Shown: one piece after another, positions 25,153 to 33,996 of the stretch | How the letters are laid out: each line of letters begins with the position of its first letter | How positions within the stretch are numbered: the stretch's first letter is position 1 | Source: Chryseobacterium formosense | Lineage (GTDB): Bacteria; Bacteroidota; Bacteroidia; Flavobacteriales; Weeksellaceae | Assembly (NCBI RefSeq): GCF_900116415.1 | Contig: NZ_FPAP01000002.1 | Coordinates: forward strand, 1 to 64,000 | Direction of reading: 5' to 3' | Length of the DNA: 64,000 bases | Made by a program: the position numbers and the translations under genes | The notes under the pieces: model-generated | Database searches by the model: none | What the model saw: only the letters and a program-made list of their open reading frames with translations | Told to the model about the DNA's origin: nothing

Positions 25153-27132
25153 TTAAAAAACTTTAAATTTTAAAGAAGCCATATAATTTCTCGGCATCTG
25201 AATAAAATACTTTCCTGTGCCATCTGCTTCTGTGTAACCGTAATTATAATATCGTCTGTCCGTTATATTATTCACAAAAAATCCTATTTGCCATTGATTC
25301 CAGTCATACAAAACTCCGGAATTCAAAATTACATAAGATGGAAGTTTTGCCGTGTTTGAAAAATCCATGTACGAACTGTCCTGAAATCTGGAAGTTACAT
25401 TAATCGTAAGATTCTTCAATGTATAGTTTACTTCCTGATTTACAATAAATTTTGGCGTCAATACCGGACTAAACGAAACATTTTCTTCTTTAATTCTTGA
25501 ATACACAAAAGACGAGTTATTTTTCAAATTCCAATGTTCATTAATCTGATAATTGAATGAAACTTCTGCTCCCAATCTGTAACTTTTATCAACTTTATTG
25601 GTCAACGCCAATCCGTTGGGTCCGAAGTTTCCGTTTAATACAATTTCATCCTTAAAATCCATGTAAAAGACATTAAATTCCAATTTTATTTTTTGTTTAT
25701 TAAAACGGTAACCTAACTCATAATCAGTTACATATTCAGGCGTAACTGTTCCAAGAGCCAACTGATTATTTTCATCCAGCATTAAGTTATCATTTCCCAT
25801 AAAAATATCATTTCTGGTCGGTTCTCTTCCTACTCTTCCCAAACTGAAAAATACATTTGAATGGTTATCTATCAAATAATTAACACCAACTTTTGGATTA
25901 AAGAAATTCCACTCCAGCTTATTCATTTCAAGATCTCCTTTATATCTGAAATCTGCAAATCTGTATTGAATATCTCCGGAAAAAACCCACTTTCCAACTT
26001 TGAATTCTCCCTGAGCAAAAACACTTACATCATTTTTATACCCTGTATTTCTGTACAATTCTCCCAAGGAAATCTCGCTTCCTGTGTGATTTCTGTGGTA
26101 TACATTTCCATTAATTCCTGCGACAATTTTCCCGTTTTTAAATTTATTCTGAAAATTGGTGTAAAATCCCAAGAAATTTGAATTAAAAGCATAATTGTAA
26201 ATTTCTCCGTTTTCCGGTAATCCGATGAAGTTATTCCAGTTAAAATCATAATTTCCATTCAAATGCGTATAATGAATACTGCTTTGAAGAGAAGAAGATT
26301 CGCTCAATTTTGTCTGATTTAAAACCTGCAGAAACGTCTGGAAAAAACGATCTTTTTCGTCACGATTTCCATTTGTTCGCGGATCTTTATCTATCTGTTC
26401 CTGAGTAACGCCTAACCAAGCCAGTTCGTTTCTCTGATTTCCCATCAAAGCATTGAATTTCCAGATACTTTTTTCTTTAAAAATCCCACCGCTGATAAAC
26501 GCAGACTGTCCATGATTAGAGGAATTATACTTGTAACCATCTGAATAAATTTCGGATAATCTCACATGAATTCCCATTTCATTTTTAATTCCTGAAGTGT
26601 ATTTTCCATATACTCTCAATGAGTTATATGCACCATAATTTGCTCCGAATTCAAGATTTTTTTCTTTTAAATCAGGAGAAAACAACTGAATGCTTCCGCC
26701 ATAACTCGCTGTTCCGTTCTTTGATAAACCAACTCCTTTCTGAATTTGAATTTTATCAAAAGAATTAAAAATATCCGGATAATTCGAAAAATAAGAACCC
26801 TGATCTTCCGGCTCATTCATCGACGCTCCATCCATCGAAACATTGATTCTCGTCTGATCGATCCCACGAATTCTATAGTAAGAATAGCCATTATTTCCAC
26901 CCGTATCCGAATAAGCCGTGACCGACGGAACAGATTCTGACAATAAAAAAGAGGGCTCCTTCCCTACATTTCGAATACTTTTAGCAGGATTGATATTATG
27001 AAAATTCACCGCCTGCAATCTTCCCGCTTCACTCTGAATCACCACCTCCTGAATATCCCTGATCGAATCTTTTTCCTGAGAAAAAAGGTAGGAAATCGGG
27101 ATAAATGTTGCTAAAAGTATGAGTTTTTTCAT
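25153..27132 (-). CDS. TonB-dependent receptor in the NAD operon
   Basis: A 659-residue outer-membrane receptor: signal peptide (to about residue 19), a TonB-box-like EVVI at 29-32, a plug domain (PSVTAYSDTGGNNGYSYYRIRGID, then VSMDGASMNEPEDQGSY), and a barrel ending in KFKVF. The family imports large or scarce nutrients such as siderophores, vitamins and nucleosides. It lies one base before nadR and five bases after the macro gene, so an NAD-related ligand (nicotinamide riboside, NMN, ADP-ribose) is a reasonable guess. No inner-membrane PnuC transporter is present in the cluster. Confidence 0.88.
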   Translation of the reverse strand: MKKLILLATFIPISYLFSQEKDSIRDIQEVVIQSEAGRLQAVNFHNINPAKSIRNVGKEPSFLLSESVPSVTAYSDTGGNNGYSYYRIRGIDQTRINVSMDGASMNEPEDQGSYFSNYPDIFNSFDKIQIQKGVGLSKNGTASYGGSIQLFSPDLKEKNLEFGANYGAYNSLRVYGKYTSGIKNEMGIHVRLSEIYSDGYKYNSSNHGQSAFISGGIFKEKSIWKFNALMGNQRNELAWLGVTQEQIDKDPRTNGNRDEKDRFFQTFLQVLNQTKLSESSSLQSSIHYTHLNGNYDFNWNNFIGLPENGEIYNYAFNSNFLGFYTNFQNKFKNGKIVAGINGNVYHRNHTGSEISLGELYRNTGYKNDVSVFAQGEFKVGKWVFSGDIQYRFADFRYKGDLEMNKLEWNFFNPKVGVNYLIDNHSNVFFSLGRVGREPTRNDIFMGNDNLMLDENNQLALGTVTPEYVTDYELGYRFNKQKIKLEFNVFYMDFKDEIVLNGNFGPNGLALTNKVDKSYRLGAEVSFNYQINEHWNLKNNSSFVYSRIKEENVSFSPVLTPKFIVNQEVNYTLKNLTINVTSRFQDSSYMDFSNTAKLPSYVILNSGVLYDWNQWQIGFFVNNITDRRYYNYGYTEADGTGKYFIQMPRNYMASLKFKVF

Positions 27133-27137
27133 GGTTT

Positions 27138-27647
27138 TTAAATTTTTAAAAGTTCTCTATAAATGAATTCATTTTCATCATCAAAACAGACAAAAACAAC
27201 TTTTTCAATAATTTCTGACTGAAAATTCTGTACTTCATTAACAGCAATTTTGGCAGCCAATTCCTTTGGAAATTTATAAACTCCCGTACTGATATTTGGA
27301 AAAGCAATGCTTTTAACATCAACGCTTTCTGCCAGTTTTAATGAATTTTTATAGCAATTCGCCAAAAGTTTCGAACATTTTTCTTCATCTCCATTCCAAA
27401 TCGGGCCAACCGTGTGAATAACATATTTTGCAGGCAAATTTCCGGCTGTTGTTATGACCACTTCTCCTGTTTTACATTTTCCCTGTTTATTTCTAATTTC
27501 AATACATTCATCTAAAATTTGCTTTCCACCTGCTCGGTGAATTGCTCCATCAACACCGCCACCTCCCAATAAAGATGAATTGGCAGCATTGACGATTGCG
27601 TCTGCTTTTATTTTGGTGATGTCGCCTTTTATTAATTCAATTTTCAT
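27138..27647 (-). CDS. Macro domain protein (O-acetyl-ADP-ribose deacetylase type)
   Basis: A 169-residue single macro domain binding ADP-ribose. Key loops are present: [20 protein letters not shown] (residues 18-37) and [14 protein letters not shown]. Relatives (YmdB, MacroD) hydrolyse O-acetyl-ADP-ribose and mono-ADP-ribose on acidic residues, and some process ADP-ribose 1''-phosphate. Those are the by-products of the sirtuin and KptA in this operon. Gaps of 5 bp on both sides mark it as operon member. Confidence 0.93.
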   Translation of the reverse strand: MKIELIKGDITKIKADAIVNAANSSLLGGGGVDGAIHRAGGKQILDECIEIRNKQGKCKTGEVVITTAGNLPAKYVIHTVGPIWNGDEEKCSKLLANCYKNSLKLAESVDVKSIAFPNISTGVYKFPKELAAKIAVNEVQNFQSEIIEKVVFVCFDDENEFIYRELLKI

Positions 27648-27652
27648 TGTAA

Positions 27653-28294
27653 TTAGTTTTCATTCAATCTCAGCTTCCTGTTTAAATCACCCTCATCGAA
27701 TCGTAATGGTTTTTCTTCAGGAATCAACAAATTATCCAAGTCATCATTTAAAACAAATTCATGCTGTTCTTTCACGAAATCTGAAATACTTTCAATTAAA
27801 ACAATATCTTCCTGAGCAAAAGATTTGATGAAATCATTTCTCAACCCGATTTGTATCGCTCTTCTCTCCAATTTATTACCGAAAGGATCATGATCCGGAT
27901 CCCATTGCAATCTCGCAGATGATTCTTTTACCTGATTTTGCCATTCTTCTCTTGATAATTCCAACCTTTCGTTGTAAGAAGAATAAACGGCATTTTCTAA
28001 GTACTTTTTAAAAGCATCCATTTTTAAATGAATTGCCAAAACATATTCCTGTCCTTCTTTTCTTCCCCATCCGTTTCGGTACATCATCCACAGAAAATTA
28101 GGTTTGATCCAAGTCATTCTTTCAAGACTAAATGCTCCTCCGAAATATTGATTTTTAACAGCAAATTCACCAATTTCTTTTCGGTATGACTGATAAACAA
28201 TTATTTTCTCATCATCATATTGAGCCATGATGTGATGTCCCTTTTGAGGCCAATCTTGTAGTTGTTCTTTATATTTTTTTAATTTAAGTCTCAT
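27653..28294 (-). CDS. DUF4291 family protein
   Basis: A 213-residue soluble protein of the DUF4291 family (recognised from segments [22 protein letters not shown] and [18 protein letters not shown]). No catalytic role is established to my knowledge. Several charged residues in [10 protein letters not shown] and RRAIQIGLR are conserved in the family and could form an active site. It overlaps the PARG-type gene by 4 bp and so is translated with it. Its place among NAD and ADP-ribose enzymes suggests a role on the same substrates. Confidence 0.85.
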   Translation of the reverse strand: MRLKLKKYKEQLQDWPQKGHHIMAQYDDEKIIVYQSYRKEIGEFAVKNQYFGGAFSLERMTWIKPNFLWMMYRNGWGRKEGQEYVLAIHLKMDAFKKYLENAVYSSYNERLELSREEWQNQVKESSARLQWDPDHDPFGNKLERRAIQIGLRNDFIKSFAQEDIVLIESISDFVKEQHEFVLNDDLDNLLIPEEKPLRFDEGDLNRKLRLNEN

Positions 28295-29523
28295 CCTATT
28301 TCTTCGAATGGCTTTATCATTTCTTCCTTTTTAGTGAGAACCGCAAAAACCACTCTTTTAAATTTATTTTTATATTTCCCATGAAGATGTTTTTTGAACA
28401 ATTCTGCAATTTCTTTCGGATCATTTTTGAAAACTCCACATCCCCAAGCTCCTAAAATCAATGTTTCATTTCCCTGGTTTAAAGCTAAAGCGAGCATTTT
28501 ATCCATTCTCAAATCCATTGCTCCGAAAATTTCGTCTGCTCTTTCAGGTTCCTGTCTTTTTACAACACCCGCATTTTCCGCAGGAGAAGTTATAAAATTG
28601 CACAAAACAGGTTTTGTCAGCAATTCACCTTTATCTTTTCTGAAAACCGGAACTTTCGGACTGTAAATCATCATATCTGTGTAAAAACAAGATTCCATTG
28701 CGCGATGGGTTTCATAATATTCCCATCCTTGCAATAAACTGTCATGAAGACCTGAAGTTCTCGCCAAACTCTCTTCCTGAGCTTCTGCTCCATTGATAAA
28801 ACCTCCGCCCGGATTTTTTGCTGATGCGAAATTCAGACACATGATTTTCTCCTGATTTTCTTCTTCAGCCAATCGTAAAATCGCTTTTAAAGAACTGCAG
28901 CTCCAAGTTTCAAATTTTGTTTCAAAATCTGTTTTCGGAAGCTTATTTGCTGTCATTTCCGAAAGCTGTTCAGATGAAAACAAAACAGTTTCTTTTTTAC
29001 AGATTTCCAGTTCGTTTTCTATATTTATTTTTTCGTTGTCTTCGTTTATATAATATTTTTTGGCTAGGATTTCTAATGTATCTTTTGCCATTCCTTTATT
29101 TGTCATCGTTAGTTTTTTAATACTTAATAATAAGTTTTCTACATCCGGATTTGCAGGATTTTTAAAATTATCTCCAATAAATACTTTTGTCACATCAATT
29201 TTTCCTACAATTGCCTGATTAAATTTTTCTAAATCTTCAGAAGGAATCCACAATTCATTATGATTTTTTGCGCCAACATTTTGCGTTGGATATTTATTTA
29301 CTTCATCTTCCAACACTTCAAATTTTGTTACAAAACCAAGATAATTTCCTGCTTCATCTCTTGTATTCCATTTTTCGGCAATTTCGGAGGCATAGTCTTC
29401 GTTCAAAACGGGATAGAAAATCGGTTGCCATTCTAGTCTTGGAGGAAATTTTTTGTAATTGCTTTCGATTATTAAAATCATTTCTTTTTCTCCGACTGGT
29501 CTGAAAAGTGTTTTTGTTTTCAT
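28291..29523 (-). CDS. PARG-type glycohydrolase with extra N-terminal domain
   Basis: A 410-residue protein in two parts. Residues about 150-410 form a bacterial poly(ADP-ribose) glycohydrolase-like macro domain (TIGR02452 type): FASAKNPGGG followed by AQEESLART carries the GGG and the catalytic QEE loop near residue 250. Residues 1-125 form a separate domain (LFRPVGEKEMILI, FPPRLEWQPIFYPVLNEDYA) that I do not recognise. It is second in the operon after NADAR, 18 bp away. Confidence 0.85.
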   Translation of the reverse strand: MKTKTLFRPVGEKEMILIIESNYKKFPPRLEWQPIFYPVLNEDYASEIAEKWNTRDEAGNYLGFVTKFEVLEDEVNKYPTQNVGAKNHNELWIPSEDLEKFNQAIVGKIDVTKVFIGDNFKNPANPDVENLLLSIKKLTMTNKGMAKDTLEILAKKYYINEDNEKINIENELEICKKETVLFSSEQLSEMTANKLPKTDFETKFETWSCSSLKAILRLAEEENQEKIMCLNFASAKNPGGGFINGAEAQEESLARTSGLHDSLLQGWEYYETHRAMESCFYTDMMIYSPKVPVFRKDKGELLTKPVLCNFITSPAENAGVVKRQEPERADEIFGAMDLRMDKMLALALNQGNETLILGAWGCGVFKNDPKEIAELFKKHLHGKYKNKFKRVVFAVLTKKEEMIKPFEEIG

Positions 29524-29541
29524 AATTAATGCTTTGTGTTT

Positions 29542-30084
29542 TTATCCCCTCAATTCGTCTCTTACTTCCATTAAAGCAAATCCCAGAAGATTTTCACCAT
29601 TCCATTGCTGAGGATTTTCGGCTTGTCTATCTGTTTCGAGCATTCCGATTCCCCAGATTTTGTCATAAGGACTGGCTTCTACTAAAATTTTATCTTCTGT
29701 AGAGAGTAAAAATTCTTTAAAACCTTTATTTTGAGAGAACTTTAATAAATTTCCCTGTTTTACGATTTCATATTTATGATCATCCCAAAATTGAGGATCA
29801 AAGTTTTTGACTTTTCTTCCTAAGCTTTTGGCTTGATTTGGAGTTGCTGCATTTAGAATTTTCTCTAAAATTTCCATATCATTAAATAATTTCGCTTTTC
29901 CGGCCATCATATAATGTTCAGCAGTTTTATAAACAATTCCATTTTCGTGAAACTCAAACGGAAACCATTGACTGAAACATGCTTTTGTAATTTCATCTTT
30001 TACCGTGTGTCCCCAAAAGAACAGGAAATTCAACGTCTCTTTTTTCTGAAACTTTTCAATTGTATTTTGTAATGTATATTTCAT
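29542..30084 (-). CDS. NADAR family protein (YbiA-like)
   Basis: A 180-residue NADAR domain. Family marks are FSQWFPFEF (38-45), TAEHYMMAGKA (54-64), NAATPNQAKSLGR, and the end NLLGFALMEVRDEL. NADAR proteins act on N-glycosides of ribose: some hydrolyse riboflavin intermediates, others remove ADP-ribose from guanine bases. As the first gene of the operon, with two palindromic operators at its promoter, it is the best indicator of operon control by the regulator at 30.5 kb. Confidence 0.93.
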   Translation of the reverse strand: MKYTLQNTIEKFQKKETLNFLFFWGHTVKDEITKACFSQWFPFEFHENGIVYKTAEHYMMAGKAKLFNDMEILEKILNAATPNQAKSLGRKVKNFDPQFWDDHKYEIVKQGNLLKFSQNKGFKEFLLSTEDKILVEASPYDKIWGIGMLETDRQAENPQQWNGENLLGFALMEVRDELRG

Positions 30085-30109
30085 ATTGTGTTATTTTTAC
30101 ACAAATTTA
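30085..30109 (-). promoter_or_regulatory. Operon promoter with overlapping NrtR-type operator A
   Basis: The palindrome TTGTGTTA-TTTT-TACACAA (30,086-30,104) overlaps a minus-strand -7 element TAAATTTG (30,102-30,109) and ends one base from the NADAR start codon. A repressor here would block the promoter. The same overlap occurs at operator C. Confidence 0.65.
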
Positions 30110-30130
30110 AAAGAATATGATTTTATCATC

Positions 30131-30160
30131 CAAATTTATTTGCGTTAATTTTACACTAAA
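30131..30160 (-). promoter_or_regulatory. NrtR-type operator B with second -7 element
   Basis: TTTGCGTTA-ATTT-TACACTAAA (30,139-30,160) repeats operator A with the same four-base spacer. Another TAAATTTG -7 element lies directly beside it at 30,131-30,138, so the operator would sit between -33 and -7 of this alternative promoter. Confidence 0.6.
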
Positions 30161-30263
30161 TTATTTAATCGATTGATTTTCTGTAATTAAAATTTATTTT
30201 ATGTAAACACAAATGACACAAATGTTTTTCACAAATGATACAATTTTGATTATTTTCTATGTT

Positions 30264-30323
30264 TTGGCTAAAGCCAATTTGATGTATTTTGAATTGAAAA
30301 CGGACTAAAGTCTGTTCCTATTG
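30264..30323. repeat. TAAAG-centred REP-like repeats
   Basis: Two short palindromes, TGGCTAAAGCCA and CGGACTAAAGTCTG followed by TTCCTATTGA, lie 35 bases apart. Such units are common between genes in Bacteroidota. The gap 30,161-30,504 holds this pair and the element at 30,364 and no gene. Confidence 0.6.
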
Positions 30324-30363
30324 ATGTTGAAATTCTGAATTGTATCTAAGATTTATTCACAAA

Positions 30364-30442
30364 GTTTGTCATTCTGACGAAGGAAGAATCTAAAAATATG
30401 AAAATAGATTCTTCATTCCGCTTCGCTTCATTCTGAATGACA
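30364..30442. repeat. Palindromic REP/MITE-like element, copy 2
   Basis: It begins TTTGTCATTCTGACGAAGG and ends ATTCTGAATGACA, with an inner AGAATCT/AGATTCT pair. The ends match the element at 21,611-21,692. Both flank the NAD operon, one near each end. Confidence 0.75.
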
Positions 30443-30504
30443 GTAACGCAAAAAATATTATTGAAAATTTGTGTAATATTCATGAAATTAATGTTTAAAA
30501 AAAG

Positions 30505-31200
30505 CTATTTTATTTCAAAATAAAAGCCTTCCTCTTCCAATTCTTTATATTTTTCCTGATTAAAAGTGAATAATTTCCCAGGTCTGCCGCTGCCTTCTTT
30601 TTTAAGATTATTGGTTTCATTCAACAGATCATAACTCATAATCTTTTTACGGAAATTTCGACGGTCTATTTCTTTACCAACGATTGTTTTATAAAGATTT
30701 TCAAGGTCTGAAAAAGCAAATTCTTCACTCAAGAGGTTGAAACCAATGGGTTGATATTGGATTTTTGTACGAAGTCTTTTTAATGCAATATCAATAATTG
30801 TCTGATGATCAAAAGCTAATTTAGGCAGCTGGTTTACACTGAACCATTGCGCATCTTCCGCATCAGAATCCGCAAACAGTTCATGATAAGAAGGGTTAAC
30901 AAGTCCCAGATAAGCGATAGAAACCACTCTATTTCGCGGATCGCGACCAACATTACCAAAAGTATAGAGTTGTTCCAAAAAATCGGGTTTTATGCCCGCT
31001 TCTTCGTGGAGCTCCCTTTTTACAGCATCATCGAGGTTTTCATCATCCAAAACCAATCCGCCGGGAAGCGCCCAACCTCCTTTGAAAGGTTCAATATTTC
31101 TTTTAATCAACAAAAGCTGAAGATCTTTTTTATCAAAATATCCGAAAATAACTGCGTCTACAGCAACTTTTATATCCTGTAATTTTTTTGGAGACTCCAT
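30505..31200 (-). CDS. nrtR: NrtR-like regulator with Nudix domain
   Basis: A 231-residue protein: Nudix domain at about 8-140 and a winged helix at about 155-231 (RRNFRKKIMSYDLL, GRPGKLFTFN). NrtR proteins repress NAD synthesis and salvage genes and release DNA when they bind ADP-ribose. The Nudix box is complete here (G48-x5-E54-x7-REL-x-EE-x-G-I70), so ADP-ribose pyrophosphatase activity may remain. It is transcribed toward the NADAR operon, with operators in front of both, pointing to autoregulation and operon control. Confidence 0.87.
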   Translation of the reverse strand: MESPKKLQDIKVAVDAVIFGYFDKKDLQLLLIKRNIEPFKGGWALPGGLVLDDENLDDAVKRELHEEAGIKPDFLEQLYTFGNVGRDPRNRVVSIAYLGLVNPSYHELFADSDAEDAQWFSVNQLPKLAFDHQTIIDIALKRLRTKIQYQPIGFNLLSEEFAFSDLENLYKTIVGKEIDRRNFRKKIMSYDLLNETNNLKKEGSGRPGKLFTFNQEKYKELEEEGFYFEIK

Positions 31201-31208
31201 AATATTAA

Positions 31209-31233
31209 TTTGCGTTACGAATACACAAAAATA
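31209..31233 (-). promoter_or_regulatory. nrtR promoter with overlapping operator C
   Basis: TTTGCGTTA-CGAA-TACACAAAA (31,209-31,230) has the same arms and spacer as operators A and B. It overlaps a minus-strand -7 element TATTTTTG (31,226-31,233) and lies 8 bases before the nrtR start. Confidence 0.68.
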
Positions 31234-31357
31234 TTGTTTTAATTCTGATCTTTAAAATTAATCTGTCTCTTTTTGCTGTCAAATAAAAAATAATTCACTC
31301 TATTCAAAAATTCATTATATTTATTTTCATTAATAACTAACTTAAAACTAAACTATT

Positions 31358-31993
31358 ATGAAAAAATTATTTCTTGCATTCTGCACCGCTACTCTATTCA
31401 TTGCCTGTGACAAGGTAAAAGTGGATATGAAAAATTCTGACAAAAAAGATTCTTTAACCAACGACGAATGGAAACCCGTAGATTCGGCAACCGCAACCAA
31501 AGCATGGATGGATTATGCAACTCCTGGAGAAATGCAGAAAATGATTGCTAAAGCCGACGGAAATTGGAACGGAGAAACTACTATGTGGATGGAAGATGGC
31601 GCACAACCAATGACTAGCAAATCTGAAGCGACAAACAAAATGATGTTCGACGGTCGCTATCAAATGAGCACACACAAAGGGAATATGATGGGAATGCCTT
31701 TTGAAGGAGTAAGTATTCTGGGATATGACAATTCTAAAAAGAAGTTTGTAAGCACCTGGATCGACAATATGGGTACCGGAATTATGAATATGGAAGGCGA
31801 TTGGAACTCATCCTCAAAATCTATTGAATTTAAAGGAAAAATGACCGATCCTTCAAGACCCGGAAAAGATTGTAATGTAAGAGAAGTTTTCACTTTCGTT
31901 GATGATAACACCCAAAAAATAGAAATGTTTGGTCCAGATCCGAAGACCGGAAAAGAGTTTAAAACAATGGAAATAAAATTTACCAGAAAATAA
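31358..31993 (+). CDS. DUF1579 family lipoprotein
   Basis: A 211-residue lipoprotein: signal peptide with lipobox FIAC (Cys17), then a polar linker and a beta-rich DUF1579-like domain (GNWNGETTMWM, FDGRYQMSTHKGNMMGMPFEG, GYDNSKKKFVSTWID). DUF1579 proteins have no agreed function. Not linked to the NAD operon, since it is divergent and has its own terminator. Probably tethered to the outer membrane facing the periplasm. Confidence 0.83.
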   Translation: MKKLFLAFCTATLFIACDKVKVDMKNSDKKDSLTNDEWKPVDSATATKAWMDYATPGEMQKMIAKADGNWNGETTMWMEDGAQPMTSKSEATNKMMFDGRYQMSTHKGNMMGMPFEGVSILGYDNSKKKFVSTWIDNMGTGIMNMEGDWNSSSKSIEFKGKMTDPSRPGKDCNVREVFTFVDDNTQKIEMFGPDPKTGKEFKTMEIKFTRK

Positions 31994-32007
31994 ATACTCT
32001 AAAACAA

Positions 32008-32036
32008 AAAAATCCGCAGAAATCTCTGCGGATTTT
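32008..32036. terminator. Bidirectional terminator
   Basis: Perfect arms AAAATCCGCAGA and TCTGCGGATTTT with a four-base loop, between converging DUF1579 and lepA genes. Confidence 0.9.
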
Positions 32037-32071
32037 ACTTTTATTTTTTGCCTTTTACCTGACTCTTTTAC

Positions 32072-33868
32072 TTAATCATTAAGCTTCAATACAGCCATAA
32101 ATGCCGATTGCGGAACCTCTACTCTACCAATTTGCTTCATCTTCTTCTTACCCTCTTTCTGTTTTTCCAAAAGTTTTCTCTTTCTGGAAATATCTCCTCC
32201 ATAACATTTTGCGGTAACATCTTTTCTTAAAGCCTTAATGGTTTCTCTTGCAATAACTTTCGCTCCCAAAGCTGCCTGAACTGCAATGTCAAACTGCTGT
32301 CTCGGAATCAGTTCACGAAGTTTCTCACACATTTTTTTACCAATGTAATAAGCATTAGAATCGTGAATCAATGAAGAAAGCGCATCCACCATGTCACCAT
32401 TAATCAGAATATCCATTTTAACCAACTTAGAAGAACGCATCCCAATTGGTGAATAATCGAATGATGCATAACCTTTAGAAATTGATTTCAAACGATCGTA
32501 AAAGTCAAAAACAACTTCTGCTAAAGGCATATTGAATGTTAATTCCACTCTATCTGCCGTTAAATAACTTTGGTTTACAATCTCTCCTCTTTTCTCAATA
32601 CAAAGCGTCATTACGGCTCCAACAAAGTCAGATTTTGTAATGATCGAAGCTTTAATATAAGGTTCTTCAACTCTGTCTAAAAGATTAGGATCAATCATTT
32701 CAGATGGGTTGTTGATTAAAATTGCAGTTTCGGGCTCTTTTTTAGAATATCCGTGGTACGAAACGTTGGGAACGGTCGTAATAACGTTCATATTAAATTC
32801 TCTTTCCAAACGTTCCTGAACGATTTCCATGTGAAGCATTCCTAAGAATCCGCAACGGAAACCAAAACCAAGAGCCGCAGAACTTTCCGGTTCGAAAACC
32901 AAAGAAGCGTCATTTAATCTTAATTTTTCAAGAGAAAATCTTAATTCCTCAAAATCTTCAGATTCGATAGGATAAATACCCGCAAAAACCATTGGTTTAA
33001 CTTCCTCAAATCCATCAATTGGTGCATCTGCAGGGTTTACAAAAGAGGTAATCGTATCTCCTACTTTTACTTCACGGGCGTCTTTAATCCCCGAAATAAG
33101 ATAACCTACATCTCCACATTCAATTGTTTTCTTTGGAACCTGCTTTAGTTTTAAAGTTCCGACTTCATCAGCTCCATATTCTTTTCCGGTTGCGAAAAAT
33201 TTGATCTTTTCGTTTTTGGAAATACTTCCATTTACAATTTTGAAATAAGCTTCAATTCCTCTAAAAGGGTTATAAACAGAATCGAAAATCAATGCCTGAA
33301 GTGGTGCTTCAGGATCACCAACCGGTGGCGGAACTCTTTTTACAATCTCCTCAAGCAACTCATGAACACCTTCACCAGTTTTCCCGGAAACACGAAGAAC
33401 ATCTTCGTATTTACAGCCTAAAAGTCCCATGATTTCGTCGGTAACTTCTTCAGGATTAGCAGATGGAAGATCTATTTTATTAAGAATCGGAATAATTTCC
33501 AAGTCGTTTTCTAAAGCTAAATATAAATTACTAATCGTTTGTGCCTGAATGCTTTGCGCAGCATCAACAATTAAAAGTGCTCCTTCACAAGCTGCAATAG
33601 AACGAGAAACTTCGTAAGAAAAATCTACGTGTCCCGGTGTATCGATAAGATTCAAAATATATTTTTCGCCATTAAGCTCATAATCCATCTGGATGGCGTG
33701 AGATTTTATCGTAATCCCACGTTCTTTTTCCAAATCCATATCATCAAGCGTCTGAGATTGTAACTCTCTTTGAGTCACCGTATTGGTATACTCCAAAAGA
33801 CGGTCTGCCAAAGTAGATTTACCGTGGTCAATATGGGCGATTATGCAAAAATTTCGTATGTTTTTCAT
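32072..33868 (-). CDS. lepA: Elongation factor 4 (LepA)
   Basis: A 598-residue translational GTPase acting on ribosomes. The G domain has AHIDHGKST (residues 11-19), [17 protein letters not shown] and NKIDLP; the LepA-specific C-terminal domain follows ([24 protein letters not shown]). Length is normal for the family (about 600). It has its own promoter and no functional neighbours. Confidence 0.97.
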   Translation of the reverse strand: MKNIRNFCIIAHIDHGKSTLADRLLEYTNTVTQRELQSQTLDDMDLEKERGITIKSHAIQMDYELNGEKYILNLIDTPGHVDFSYEVSRSIAACEGALLIVDAAQSIQAQTISNLYLALENDLEIIPILNKIDLPSANPEEVTDEIMGLLGCKYEDVLRVSGKTGEGVHELLEEIVKRVPPPVGDPEAPLQALIFDSVYNPFRGIEAYFKIVNGSISKNEKIKFFATGKEYGADEVGTLKLKQVPKKTIECGDVGYLISGIKDAREVKVGDTITSFVNPADAPIDGFEEVKPMVFAGIYPIESEDFEELRFSLEKLRLNDASLVFEPESSAALGFGFRCGFLGMLHMEIVQERLEREFNMNVITTVPNVSYHGYSKKEPETAILINNPSEMIDPNLLDRVEEPYIKASIITKSDFVGAVMTLCIEKRGEIVNQSYLTADRVELTFNMPLAEVVFDFYDRLKSISKGYASFDYSPIGMRSSKLVKMDILINGDMVDALSSLIHDSNAYYIGKKMCEKLRELIPRQQFDIAVQAALGAKVIARETIKALRKDVTAKCYGGDISRKRKLLEKQKEGKKKMKQIGRVEVPQSAFMAVLKLND

Positions 33869-33887
33869 TTAAGAACTATGTAATTTG

Positions 33888-33895
33888 CAAAGATA
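33888..33895 (-). promoter_or_regulatory. -7 element for lepA
   Basis: TATCTTTG on the minus strand, 20 bases before the start codon, implying a short leader. Confidence 0.55.
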
Positions 33896-33996
33896 AAAAA
33901 ATGCAGGAGAATTTCATTTTTAATTTTTAGTGATAAACACCATTTATTCTGTTGATTTAAATTGAAAAAAAGAGGTAAAATGTTTTTCTTGGATAC

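Noticed and set aside
30161..30263. Additional NrtR-type operator in the CACAAATG-rich stretch
   Set aside because: Short CACAAATG repeats are there but do not give the two arms with a four-base spacer.
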